Below are positions 52,299 through 61,307 of a stretch of DNA of 64,000 nucleotides, one piece after another. The translations under genes were made by a program, and so were the position numbers. The DNA is from PCC-6802 sp943367755. GTDB lineage: Bacteria > Cyanobacteriota > Cyanobacteriia > Pseudanabaenales > Pseudanabaenaceae. The stretch's first letter is position 1; each line of letters opens with the position of its first letter. The notes under the pieces are model-generated. The model was not told the origin of the DNA. It was given only the letters and a program-made list of their open reading frames with translations, and searched no databases. Location: the NCBI GenBank assembly GCA_943367755.1, contig CALRKB020000009.1:57941-121940 (forward strand). The letters are read 5' to 3'.

Positions 52299-55200
52299 GT
52301 TCCTCAATCTTTGCTGCATCTGGCGCATTCGGCGGTGCATCATCAACCGATGGCAAATTACCACAGGTACACTGATAAGGGATTTCAGCACCTACAAACT
52401 GATCCCACTCATCCTTCGTCAGATTGCGCCACACTCTATGGCAAACCTCATCAGCCAGACTACTAGGCTTCGCATCCCAAACGCAGATTTTTCCGTCATG
52501 ACCACCTGAAGCAAGAATTTTCTCATCTAGCGGGCTAAATGCAACACAACTAACTCCGCTATCATGCCCACGCAATGGCTGGTGAATTTTAGCAATCTGA
52601 GTATCTTGATCGAGTTGATGCAGTTCCCGTAACTGCACAGTATGATCCCAACAGCCTAATGCCAGAGTCTTTCCATCTAGACTAAAGGCGAGTGAACCAA
52701 TGCCAATGTTCAGAGCGCGCAGAGGTTTAGGATGATCTTGAGGTCGGTTCGAATTCCACAACAATACCGTTCCGTCATAACTGCCAGAAGCCAACATCCG
52801 CCCATCCGGACTAAATGCTACTGCTCTGACGAAGGACTCATGTCCTTCTAGAGGAGGTTTAGGATTCGCTTCCTGTAAGTTCCACAGCCAAACAGTAGTC
52901 TTGTCTTCACCGCCAAAAGCCAGCATCCGCCCATCCGGACTAAATGCTACCGACCAGACCTTTTGGATGTATCCCTCAAGAGAATTCAAGCATTGTTTGG
53001 TGTCAACATCCCAAACGCAGATTTTTCCGTCATGCCCGCCGGAAGCCAGAATTTTGCCATCTGGGCTAAATGCCACTGATGTCACCCAACCTTTATGTCC
53101 CTCTAGGGTGTCATACAGATGGGGTGGGTTTAGTTTCCATAACTTCACAGTTTCATCGCGACTACCTGATGCTAATAAATGCCCATCCGGGCTAAACGCT
53201 ACTGCTCTAACTTGGTCTTTGTGTCGATCGGCTTCTTGACCTAGTACAATCGGGGCAATATTAGAATCGTATGGATTCCATAATTTTACCTTATGATCTC
53301 TACTACCGGAGGCTAATATGTTCTTGTCTTTAGGATGAAACGCTATAGAAAAAATCATCGCTTCATCGGGAGATTGCCCAGAAATTTGGTTGTTAAGAAC
53401 ACTCAAGAGACCAGGGGATTTGTTCAATTGGTCTAGCTCCCATATCTGCACAGTCCAATCCCAACAGCCTGATGCCAGCAGCCGACCATCCGGACTGAAG
53501 CTAACTGAACTGACACCACTGTAATGGCTCTCTAAGACAATTGGTTTAGGATCTGATTGACGTAGATCCCACAATCGTACCCTCTGATCGTCACCTCCTG
53601 AAGCTAATTTTTGACCATCAGGGTCAGGGCTGAATATGACCGATCGGACAATATTCTCATGTCCTTCCAATACCTTGATAAGCTTAGGTTTGGGCTGACC
53701 CAAATCCCACAACCGAATGACCATATCCCGACTGCCTGTAGCTAGAGTCTTGCCATTAGGACTAAACGCAACTGAAAAAATTTCACGATTCCTAAGACTT
53801 TCCTCGTTAAGCTTAGGCAAGTTCTCTATCTCGTGGATACTGAAAACAGTGGGCTGATTCTTAAGTTGTGAAAGATTCCATAGCCATACACTACCATCAC
53901 GACAACCAGCAGCCAATCTCTCACCATCTGGGCTAAATACCACTGACCAAATCCAGTCTCCGCACTCACCTAGAGTTGTGGGAGGCTGATCGAGATCCGT
54001 CATATTCCACAGCAAGACTTTTTGATCCCAACTGCCAGAGACTAACATCTGCCCGTTTGGGCTAAAAGCAACTGACCTGACCTCTTTTTTGTGTCCCCGT
54101 AAAGTCTGGAGAAGCGATGGCTCAGAGGCATCTAAAGGGATGTTCCACAACCAGATGCTTCCATCATCACCACCCAATGCCAGGATTCGCCCATTTTGAC
54201 TAAATGTTACCGACCTGACCTTACATTTTTGTTTATCTAAAATATGTTTTTTGTCATGCTGTTTCAAATTCCATAGCTGCACAGTTCCGTCGTAGCTTGC
54301 AGATGCCAACAACATTTGTTCATCTATCGGGCTAAATGCTACCCCTGCAATCTCTCCTCTATGACCAGCCAGGATATGGCTGAAGTAACGGTCTTGACTG
54401 AGGTCAGGATCCTTAAGAACTTCCCGAAATACGTCGCGAAAAGAAATGGTTTTCAGTACTTGATCAATTGCTTCATATTGTTCCGGATAATTTTTCTCAT
54501 TCTGCTTGTTGAAAAGATATGCTTGGCGCGCTAATAAAGCACTCCGTTCATCTTCATTTTGTCTTTGCTGGAGGAGTGCTTGAGCGACTAACGCTGCTGG
54601 CATGAGAATCTGACGCAGGCGACGTTGCTCCTCGGTACGTATTATCTCTGCCAGGAGGGGCATATAACGTACTAGGGCTTCGTGAGTAAACTCGACTTGA
54701 GTATCTGCGTCTGTAGTACCTTGGGACTGGCGCACTAACCCTGTTTTAATCAGTTGCTCCAGGATGTGGTTGACGCGATCGCTTGGTTCATTTAGATGGG
54801 ACAACAGTTCCTCACGCCGGACACGGTCGCTGGTAGCTTGCCCTCCCTCTCCAGGTTTAACCATCTTCAACAAGACTTTTTTCGCTGTAGCCTGCTCATC
54901 AGAACTAAGCTGCTTATAAAAATCATAAGCAGTCTTTGACAAGATTTGACGAGCATTTCCCCCCAGATCTTTATAAGCTTTCCAGGTTATGTAGTTATAC
55001 TCCCGTTGGTCCCATAACTTCAGCAAAGCAAACTGTAAGAGTGGCAGTTGGGCAGACGAATCTACCAAATGTTCTGGTTTAAAGTCTTTGACCAATGCAT
55101 CAACTAATCCATCCTCAAACTTCAAATCTACCAGAGCCGCTGGTTTTTCAATGACCTCCCGAAACTCTTGCTCACTTAGAGGATCGATCTCCACTTTGGA

Positions 55201-56088
55201 TTGCTCAAAAATGTCCTTGAAGCTTTCCATCTGTTTCGCTTTGTCCTCAAAGTTTCTCTGTAGAGTCAGGATGACAATATGTTTCAGTGGCGACTGGGTG
55301 AGACCCAACAAGTTACCAATAAATGCTTGACGCACACGATCGTCTCGACAAAGCGTGAAAACCTCTTTTAGCCGATCCACAAACAGAACAGCAGGCTTAC
55401 CAACAGATTGCCCAATCAGTTCGGATAGATATTTGGGATTACTCCGAAATTTCGTGACTGTACCCTCAACATCGTTAGAACCAATCAGACGAGCGAGGTT
55501 TCCCAAAGGATCATTTTCTGGAGCCATTGGAGGAAAGTAGTGCCAATCTTTGCTTCCTGGTATGGCATCATCATATTTGAGTCTTGGTATAAGTCCACTC
55601 AAAACTAATGATGTCTTACCACTTCCAGAAGCACCGACGATGACTAACAGACGGTTATTTTCCAGACGCTTCATGAGCTGGTCTATTAGGTTTTTGCGCC
55701 CAAAGAAGCAATCGCGTTTTTCCTCTGGAAAGGCTTCCAAACCAAAGTAAGGACACTGTAATTCATCCAGTGGTTTTACTTGTTGCGGGTCAATTTCAGC
55801 TAACGTAGAGTCAGGCAAGTCGGGTAGTTCTTGTCCAGCGCGATACAGAACATTAGCCCAAAAATCCAGCAGGTTCTGACTGTCCCGGCGCTGTTCATAT
55901 CTGAATAGGATTGCGCCAGTTGTTTGTCCTTGGCGGATGAAATCATGAATGCGCGAGAGCAACTCCGATGTATTTTGGCTTTCTGAATAACTTTTGAGAA
56001 GTTCGCTGTGAGCATTCACCAGCGAATTAAATGAAGGAAATGGTGTCAAAAATTCATCATTTTCGAGGGAACTGATTGTATTGCTCAT
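52291..56088 (-). CDS. nSTAND-type NTPase with 14 WD40 repeats
   Basis: This 1265-residue protein begins with a short helical domain (RIHDFIRQGQTTGAIL, LLDFWANVLYRAGQE) often found on such STANDs. A P-loop NTPase follows (CFFGRKNLIDQLMKRL; Walker A GASGSGKTS at 152-160; Walker B VLFVDRLKEVF, where the usual DQFEE is altered to DRLKE), then helical STAND domains to about 570. WD40 repeats fill 572 to about 1195: I count 14, two seven-bladed propellers. A C-terminal tail follows with LTKDEWDQFVGAEIPY. STANDs are signal-sensing switches; the WD40 part is the sensor. The upstream hydrolase overlaps it by 4 bases (ATGA), so it acts with that gene. Confidence 0.9.
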   Translation of the reverse strand: MSNTISSLENDEFLTPFPSFNSLVNAHSELLKSYSESQNTSELLSRIHDFIRQGQTTGAILFRYEQRRDSQNLLDFWANVLYRAGQELPDLPDSTLAEIDPQQVKPLDELQCPYFGLEAFPEEKRDCFFGRKNLIDQLMKRLENNRLLVIVGASGSGKTSLVLSGLIPRLKYDDAIPGSKDWHYFPPMAPENDPLGNLARLIGSNDVEGTVTKFRSNPKYLSELIGQSVGKPAVLFVDRLKEVFTLCRDDRVRQAFIGNLLGLTQSPLKHIVILTLQRNFEDKAKQMESFKDIFEQSKVEIDPLSEQEFREVIEKPAALVDLKFEDGLVDALVKDFKPEHLVDSSAQLPLLQFALLKLWDQREYNYITWKAYKDLGGNARQILSKTAYDFYKQLSSDEQATAKKVLLKMVKPGEGGQATSDRVRREELLSHLNEPSDRVNHILEQLIKTGLVRQSQGTTDADTQVEFTHEALVRYMPLLAEIIRTEEQRRLRQILMPAALVAQALLQQRQNEDERSALLARQAYLFNKQNEKNYPEQYEAIDQVLKTISFRDVFREVLKDPDLSQDRYFSHILAGHRGEIAGVAFSPIDEQMLLASASYDGTVQLWNLKQHDKKHILDKQKCKVRSVTFSQNGRILALGGDDGSIWLWNIPLDASEPSLLQTLRGHKKEVRSVAFSPNGQMLVSGSWDQKVLLWNMTDLDQPPTTLGECGDWIWSVVFSPDGERLAAGCRDGSVWLWNLSQLKNQPTVFSIHEIENLPKLNEESLRNREIFSVAFSPNGKTLATGSRDMVIRLWDLGQPKPKLIKVLEGHENIVRSVIFSPDPDGQKLASGGDDQRVRLWDLRQSDPKPIVLESHYSGVSSVSFSPDGRLLASGCWDWTVQIWELDQLNKSPGLLSVLNNQISGQSPDEAMIFSIAFHPKDKNILASGSRDHKVKLWNPYDSNIAPIVLGQEADRHKDQVRAVAFSPDGHLLASGSRDETVKLWKLNPPHLYDTLEGHKGWVTSVAFSPDGKILASGGHDGKICVWDVDTKQCLNSLEGYIQKVWSVAFSPDGRMLAFGGEDKTTVWLWNLQEANPKPPLEGHESFVRAVAFSPDGRMLASGSYDGTVLLWNSNRPQDHPKPLRALNIGIGSLAFSLDGKTLALGCWDHTVQLRELHQLDQDTQIAKIHQPLRGHDSGVSCVAFSPLDEKILASGGHDGKICVWDAKPSSLADEVCHRVWRNLTKDEWDQFVGAEIPYQCTCGNLPSVDDAPPNAPDAAKIEEPM

Positions 56089-58157
56089 ATCTCCTTCAAT
56101 ATCCCATGTAGTGGCTTCCGAACCCCTTGGTCTAAATTTTCACAAACTTTTAGCAGTTGCTTATCAATTGCATCGAAGCGTTGTTCTACTGCACGTCGGT
56201 ATTCTCCAAAGGTTTTCTTAACATACTCAAGATTATTCCCTGAGTCTGAGAGAGCTCGATCAAGGTGGTATGCTTTTGTAGTCAGATTCTGCGCCCAATC
56301 TTCTTCTATACCGTCGTGTAGTTTCCGGTAATCTCTGGTCTGAATATCCCAAGTATGACGAATTATGTTTAGGAAGTTAGGGTTTTCATTGCTCTCTCCA
56401 ATCTGACGTAACAAACTACTAGCTTGCTGCCAAATGTAATGATCTTTTGCAGTGTTCTGAAGTTCTTTATTAATATCATCCAATTCCATGATTCCTTTCC
56501 TTAACTTATCTACTAACTCACCGTCGCAACTAGCAGATTTTAATTGTTCTCGAATCTTCTTTAACTGCTCTAAAAGTTCATTCAGAAATTGGTTACTCGC
56601 TTGGTGCGCCAGATGACTAGTAATTTTTGCAGGTACCTCTCCTAAAGCTCGATTTATGTCCCAGTTAGCGTTCTCAAGCTGATTTTCATCTTGATTCTTA
56701 ACAGCCATACACAATTCTGTATAAGCATAGCAAACTAGATTAATCGACAGATTTGGATCTCGATTAAGGGGTGGTTCTTTAATAATTTTTAGTAAGTCTT
56801 CAAGAATATCCAGTGGATGATTCCACTCGGTTTCTTTTTTGTAGTTTAGAGATAAAACCTTGGATTTACGTCGTGGCAGAATAATAATATTTAATTTACT
56901 CCAGTCTTTCTCTTTAGATGTGAGACTGTTTTTATCTTGTTCAATAAGTGGATAACTAATTTGAAGCTCATGGAATAAATCATGTAATCGCTTATACTTA
57001 TAGAATTCATCAATAAAATCACGCGCTCTCTCAAAAGTTCCTTGTTTAGTTTCTACGGCTGATCGTACATCACTTATTTCCATTAACGTAATCAGTGCCT
57101 CCAATCCCTCTTTGACTATCTTATATGGTGGGATATTGATCTGTTGTTCCTTTTGCCCCTTCGATTCCCCGCTTTTCTCAGAGACGATTGGAAGGATTGG
57201 AGAGATTGCCAAAACCTCTTGAATGAAGTTTTTAACCGTCCTATAAACTAAATCTTTAGTTGTTTTACATTTAGGGATAGAGATGTGATCCGCTTCTACT
57301 GGGGTAGAAAATTCTTGATTGCTGACTTTTGGGTTTGCACTATCTTGATCGACAACTCTAAACCCCCAGGTGGAATCCATCTCGTAAAAAGGTAAGGTTT
57401 TTATCGCTAATTTGGGCATATTTATACGATACCATTCATCTAAGTCCCTTAACCCGGCATTGTGTGCCTGTAACTCTTCGACACTCACTGTCTCTTTCAA
57501 GAGGTGCAAGCTCACAATACTAATAATATGCACTAGTTTTGCCAAATCTGACCCAACATGAGGCGTGGATAAAAAGACAACTCCTCTTGTCTGTTCTAAT
57601 AAGGGTATAGCATGCGTTTGTGCCACCCTCAACATTTCCTTAACCACTAACCCACCCAAACTATGCGTGATAAAGAAGATAGGCCTTTGACCCAAATTAT
57701 GTGCCTGTAAATAACCCAATAACAATCTCGCTTGATCGTAACGGGGAGCCGTTTGCCCTCTTTCTAGAAAGAATTTTTTCGAGTCATAGCCAAATAACCA
57801 GATACCACAAGGTAATTCAGCCTTGACTAAATCATTTCCTAACCAGATTGGCCAAAAGTTATCCTTATTCCAATTTTCTTGATTACTTTTTTGCCAGTGC
57901 CATGTTTCTCGTAAATCTCCCCCTAACCCATGGACGAAGACTATATCTGCCTTCCTGGTCGGTTCCTCACCTCTCAAAATATTGATCAAGCCTTGTTCTA
58001 TTGGCTTTGCGGCGTTTTGGCTGCCCCTGTTTGCTGAAAACCATTTACCTAGCATAAAAAACCATTTACCTAGCATAAAAAGAACTTTTCCAAATACACC
58101 GAGAGTTACATAGAGGGAATTGTCTGTCACAAAAGCCAATTCGTTATGTTTGCTCAT
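56085..58157 (-). CDS. SERAC1/PGAP1-like alpha/beta hydrolase, partner of the STAND protein
   Basis: This 690-residue protein has an N-terminal hydrophobic part (VTLGVFGKVLFMLGKWF), then a lipase-like hydrolase: FVHGLGGDLRETWHW (oxyanion, residues 76-80), the nucleophile S166 in FITHSLGGLVVKEML, and FLSTPHVGSDLAKL. The later helical region (about 330-690) has no recognised domain. The start overlaps a tandem 21-bp duplication (58040-58081). SERAC1/PGAP1-like hydrolases act as lipid or peptide hydrolases and occur as effectors in STAND conflict systems. Its 3' end overlaps the STAND gene, so the two are translationally coupled. Confidence 0.82.
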   Translation of the reverse strand: MSKHNELAFVTDNSLYVTLGVFGKVLFMLGKWFFMLGKWFSANRGSQNAAKPIEQGLINILRGEEPTRKADIVFVHGLGGDLRETWHWQKSNQENWNKDNFWPIWLGNDLVKAELPCGIWLFGYDSKKFFLERGQTAPRYDQARLLLGYLQAHNLGQRPIFFITHSLGGLVVKEMLRVAQTHAIPLLEQTRGVVFLSTPHVGSDLAKLVHIISIVSLHLLKETVSVEELQAHNAGLRDLDEWYRINMPKLAIKTLPFYEMDSTWGFRVVDQDSANPKVSNQEFSTPVEADHISIPKCKTTKDLVYRTVKNFIQEVLAISPILPIVSEKSGESKGQKEQQINIPPYKIVKEGLEALITLMEISDVRSAVETKQGTFERARDFIDEFYKYKRLHDLFHELQISYPLIEQDKNSLTSKEKDWSKLNIIILPRRKSKVLSLNYKKETEWNHPLDILEDLLKIIKEPPLNRDPNLSINLVCYAYTELCMAVKNQDENQLENANWDINRALGEVPAKITSHLAHQASNQFLNELLEQLKKIREQLKSASCDGELVDKLRKGIMELDDINKELQNTAKDHYIWQQASSLLRQIGESNENPNFLNIIRHTWDIQTRDYRKLHDGIEEDWAQNLTTKAYHLDRALSDSGNNLEYVKKTFGEYRRAVEQRFDAIDKQLLKVCENLDQGVRKPLHGILKEI
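58040..58081. repeat. 21-bp tandem duplication inside the hydrolase gene
   Basis: ACCATTTACCTAGCATAAAAA occurs twice, end to end, without mismatches. On the minus strand it encodes FMLGKWF twice near residues 27-40 of the hydrolase, in the hydrophobic N-terminal part. It is a recent in-frame slippage duplication. Confidence 0.8.
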
Positions 58158-58361
58158 CCTTTAGCCTGCTGTATTCCTGAAGGTAAATTTCGAGAATTCA
58201 CCCTCGTTCATCATTGCATAAATTCTATGCTCGATCGCTATAACGATAGATATAAACCATCTCCTTGAGGCAGTTAAAGCAATTCTGCTTGCTATTGTAA
58301 AATTCTGAAATTTAGGATTTTATTATTTTATTAGGATCTATCAATTTAAAAAAGTATTATT

Positions 58362-58949
58362 TTACTCTTCATCTAAATCAAATTCGACTCTTTGATACAA
58401 ATCTTGAAACGAGATTTGAAAATCAACTGAAGCTAATTTTAAAACTGCCTCTTTCCCTTCATAATCATTAAAGAGCCATCGCCCATCTTCTTGTTTGGAA
58501 AACTGTGCGACATAGAACCGATATTGATCGATTAAAATATATTCTTGAAATTCAGGAATGGAACGATAGTACCTAAATTTATCCGTCCAATCGTAATCCC
58601 GCGTTGATTGAGAAAGGACTTCAACAACGATCGAAGGATTGGTTACATTTATTGTCCCTGTCCCTTCATAAATTGGGTTTCCTTTAATTACCATCACGTC
58701 AGGATAGGTATAGAGGCGGTATTTTGCTATCCACAAACGGACATCATTGATATAGACGTAGTAGTTTTGACTTTGGATGGTGAGAGGAAATCGCTTATAA
58801 AAATTCCCTGCAACTTGATTGTGATTTGTCGTCCCTCCTGGCATAGTGATAATTTCTCCATCTCGGTATTCATGTCTGTCTACCGCTTTCTCCTCTAATG
58901 CCAAATATTCTTCTGGCGTGTAATACCGCTTTTCTATTTGAACGACCAT
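58362..58949 (-). CDS. Uma2-family restriction-endonuclease-like protein (3)
   Basis: This 195-residue protein is a third, distinct DUF820/Uma2 PD-(D/E)XK protein. It has YTPEEYLALEEKAVDRHEYR (the typical N-terminus), YPDVMVIKGNP, NPSIVVEVLSQSTRDYDWTD (active-site strand) and IPEFQEYILIDQYRFYVAQ. It lies 204 bp upstream of the STAND/SERAC1 pair, on the same strand. Function unknown. Confidence 0.9.
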   Translation of the reverse strand: MVVQIEKRYYTPEEYLALEEKAVDRHEYRDGEIITMPGGTTNHNQVAGNFYKRFPLTIQSQNYYVYINDVRLWIAKYRLYTYPDVMVIKGNPIYEGTGTINVTNPSIVVEVLSQSTRDYDWTDKFRYYRSIPEFQEYILIDQYRFYVAQFSKQEDGRWLFNDYEGKEAVLKLASVDFQISFQDLYQRVEFDLDEE

Positions 58950-58993
58950 ATTAATTCTCCCAATCCGCTTTTAGTTCACGCACATCTGAATGC

Positions 58994-60496
58994 TCATCCA
59001 CTATAACGACCATAGATGTAAACCATCTCCTTAAGGCGATAGCTATACTCCTCAGTCAAAGCTTCGCCCCGATAGCGCCAAGCCCAGTTCCCCTCAGCAA
59101 TACCAGGAGTATTCATGCGAGCATCAGTCCCCAAACTAAAGACATCCTGGAGAGGAATAATGGCCTGATTGGCAATAGAACTCATTGCCAGGCGAATCAT
59201 ATCCCAGGCAATTCCGTGAGAACCATTGCAGCTAAGGTACTGGTGTAACCTATCTTTCTCATAATCAGATGCCTTACTGTACCAACCAACTGTAGTATCG
59301 TTATCATGGGTTCCCGTGTAGACAACGCAATTAGAAGTAAAATTAAAAGGTAAGTTGAAATTGAGCGCATCATCCCCAAAAGCAAATTGCAAAATCTTCA
59401 TGCCGGGAAATTCAAAACGATCCCTCAGAGCAATGACCTCTGGGCCAATTATACCTAGGTCTTCCGCCAGGATTGGAAGACTGCCTAACTCCTTACGAAT
59501 GGTCTCAAACAAAGCATAACCAGGCGCTTTTACCCATTCACCATTCAACGCCGTCTCTTCTCCCGCAGGCACTGACCAATAAGCCTCAAACCCCCGAAAA
59601 TGGTCGATGCGGATTAGATCCACATAGGCTAATAGCTCTCGAATGCGCTCGATCCACCAGGCAAAATTAGTCAATTCCAGATACTCCCAGTTGTAAATTG
59701 GGTTACCCCACAGTTGACCCGTCTCCGAAAAATAATCCGGCGGCACTCCTGCCATCTCAGCCGGTTCTCCCGTTTCTGGATCGAGTTTAAAAATTTCGGG
59801 GTGTTCCCAGACTTCCGCACTGTTGTGGGAGACGTAAATGGGAATATCGCCAATAATCCGGATTTTTTGAGCGTTGGCGTAGCTTTTCAGCTCAGACCAC
59901 TGCCGGAAAAACTCAAACTGGAGGAACTTTTGAAAGAATATCTCCTCAACCAGTTGCTGCCGCCAATAGTTCAGCGCTTCCGGCTTGCGGTGGCGTAAAT
60001 CTTCCGGCCAAGCCGTCCAGATCGCGCATTCCTGCGTCTCCAGCAGTGCCATAAACAATGCGTAATCCTCTAACCAGCTTGCCTTACCCCGACAAAAACC
60101 CTCAAACTCTTTCTTTTGAATCGGACTGGCTTTCTGGGCAAAATTCCGAGCTGCCCTTCGCAGCAGGGGTATTTTCCAGGCAATGACGCGATCGAAGTCC
60201 ACGCGATCTAAAGGAAAGTTTGGTACTTCGCGCAGATCGTCTGCGCCCAACAGTCCGTTCTCTTTAAGCAAATCGGGGCTAATTAGCAGGGGATTGCCTG
60301 CCATAGCCGAAAAGCACATGTAGGGGGAGTTGCCAAAGCCCGTTGGGCCCAAGGGCAACACCTGCCATAACTGCTGGGCGCTGCGAGACAGAAAATCAAC
60401 AAACTGATAAGCCTCCAACCCCAAATCTCCAATCCCATAGCGACCTGGCAGACTGGTAGGGTGTAGCAAGATGCCACTGGAGCGGGGAAATGGCAT
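58994..60496 (-). CDS. malQ: 4-alpha-glucanotransferase (amylomaltase)
   Basis: This 500-residue GH77 enzyme transfers glucan chains between maltooligosaccharides in glycogen breakdown. Motifs seen are LLHPTSLPGRYGIGDLG (N-terminal, as in the fragment upstream), LIRIDHFRGFEAYWSVPA (nucleophile Asp), LAEDLGIIGPEV (acid Glu) and YTGTHDNDTTVGW. Length and motifs are normal. It is the natural partner of the GH13 enzyme at 50790, although the STAND unit lies between them. A truncated second copy lies at 60576-60722, 79 bp upstream on the same strand. Confidence 0.95.
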   Translation of the reverse strand: MPFPRSSGILLHPTSLPGRYGIGDLGLEAYQFVDFLSRSAQQLWQVLPLGPTGFGNSPYMCFSAMAGNPLLISPDLLKENGLLGADDLREVPNFPLDRVDFDRVIAWKIPLLRRAARNFAQKASPIQKKEFEGFCRGKASWLEDYALFMALLETQECAIWTAWPEDLRHRKPEALNYWRQQLVEEIFFQKFLQFEFFRQWSELKSYANAQKIRIIGDIPIYVSHNSAEVWEHPEIFKLDPETGEPAEMAGVPPDYFSETGQLWGNPIYNWEYLELTNFAWWIERIRELLAYVDLIRIDHFRGFEAYWSVPAGEETALNGEWVKAPGYALFETIRKELGSLPILAEDLGIIGPEVIALRDRFEFPGMKILQFAFGDDALNFNLPFNFTSNCVVYTGTHDNDTTVGWYSKASDYEKDRLHQYLSCNGSHGIAWDMIRLAMSSIANQAIIPLQDVFSLGTDARMNTPGIAEGNWAWRYRGEALTEEYSYRLKEMVYIYGRYSG

Positions 60497-60575
60497 GAAT
60501 ATTAACCTCAGAAAACGCTATTACAGGCAAACCTCTTATCATTTTATCATTAAGAAGTTATAGATAATCTACTTA

Positions 60576-60722
60576 TCAGCCCTCCTGCCCCCCACGATCT
60601 CCATCATCGAGATAGGTTCGTACAATAAATTCGTACGCCGACTTACCCAGATCGCCAATGCCATAGCGGCTGGGGAAGCAAGTTGGATGCAGTAAAATTC
60701 CACTGGAGCGTTGAAAAGGCAT
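60576..60722 (-). pseudogene. N-terminal fragment of a second malQ
   Basis: A 48-codon frame on the minus strand (ATG at 60722) begins MPFQRSSGILLHPTCFPSRY and continues GIGDLGKSAYEFI, matching the first 33 residues of malQ (MPFPRSSGILLHP...) at 60496 and then diverging into TYLDDGDRGGQEG before a stop. It is a short 5' relic of a duplicated malQ, upstream of the intact copy and on the same strand. Confidence 0.7.
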
Positions 60723-60847
60723 AGATTTCCCATCGTTAGTAGCGTTACCAATTTACAATGGTTTGCAGCACCGCGATCGCAAATTTGAGTTGGCTCTTGA
60801 AACCAAGTTTCAGGTAGATCTGAAAATGGTACTAAGCTGCATAACTA

Positions 60848-61288
60848 TTAGTGATGGCAAGATTGCTCTGACTGATGGCCAAGCTGACAACCAATTGGAA
60901 AAGGGGAATGATAAGTACTGGAGCGCTTGCCAAAGAGAGTGTAACGACGATCTCTAATTTGGACATAGACGCGATCGCCAATCCATTTGATCCCAGGCAT
61001 AGCACGATATGCTGTCACAAAACTATTCCCAAACGGCAGCAAGCGTCCAATTTCCTCAGCAGCATCACTGCCTTGCCATCGTTGCGCAGGGTTTGCCGCA
61101 TCGATGAGAATCATACCCATTTCGCAATCTTGGGATGTAATGTTAAAGCTTTGCAGCGTTTCCAGATCCTGCATTGGTACGTAGTCAAACAGAACACCTT
61201 TGTCTAGCTTTTCTAGCAACTGCACCAGGCTAACGCAGAGATTACAATTGCCATCATAAATAACGTGATAAGCCATAATTTCCGCCAT
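60848..61288 (-). CDS. DCC-family thiol-disulfide oxidoreductase (DUF393)
   Basis: This 146-residue protein has the DCC signature YDGNCNLCVSLVQLLEKLDK, an N-terminal CxxC-like pair as in small thiol-disulfide oxidoreductases with a thioredoxin-like fold. DUF393 proteins have an inferred redox role only. I place the start at MAEIMAYHVIYDG (61288); the frame continues to 61378, but that would overlap recN by 71 bases. It follows recN by 19 bp and may be cotranscribed. Confidence 0.82.
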   Translation of the reverse strand: MAEIMAYHVIYDGNCNLCVSLVQLLEKLDKGVLFDYVPMQDLETLQSFNITSQDCEMGMILIDAANPAQRWQGSDAAEEIGRLLPFGNSFVTAYRAMPGIKWIGDRVYVQIRDRRYTLFGKRSSTYHSPFPIGCQLGHQSEQSCHH

Positions 61289-61307
61289 TATAGATCTTCT
61301 AATTTGA

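Noticed and set aside
52500..54360. Near-repeated DNA in the STAND gene, which could look like a tandem DNA repeat or CRISPR
   Set aside because: The period of about 120-150 bases and the translation show that these are WD40 repeats, not an independent DNA element. No CRISPR spacing exists.
60763..60957. Plus-strand frame of 64 residues near the DCC gene
   Set aside because: It overlaps the antisense strand of the DCC gene and has no family resemblance or ribosome site.
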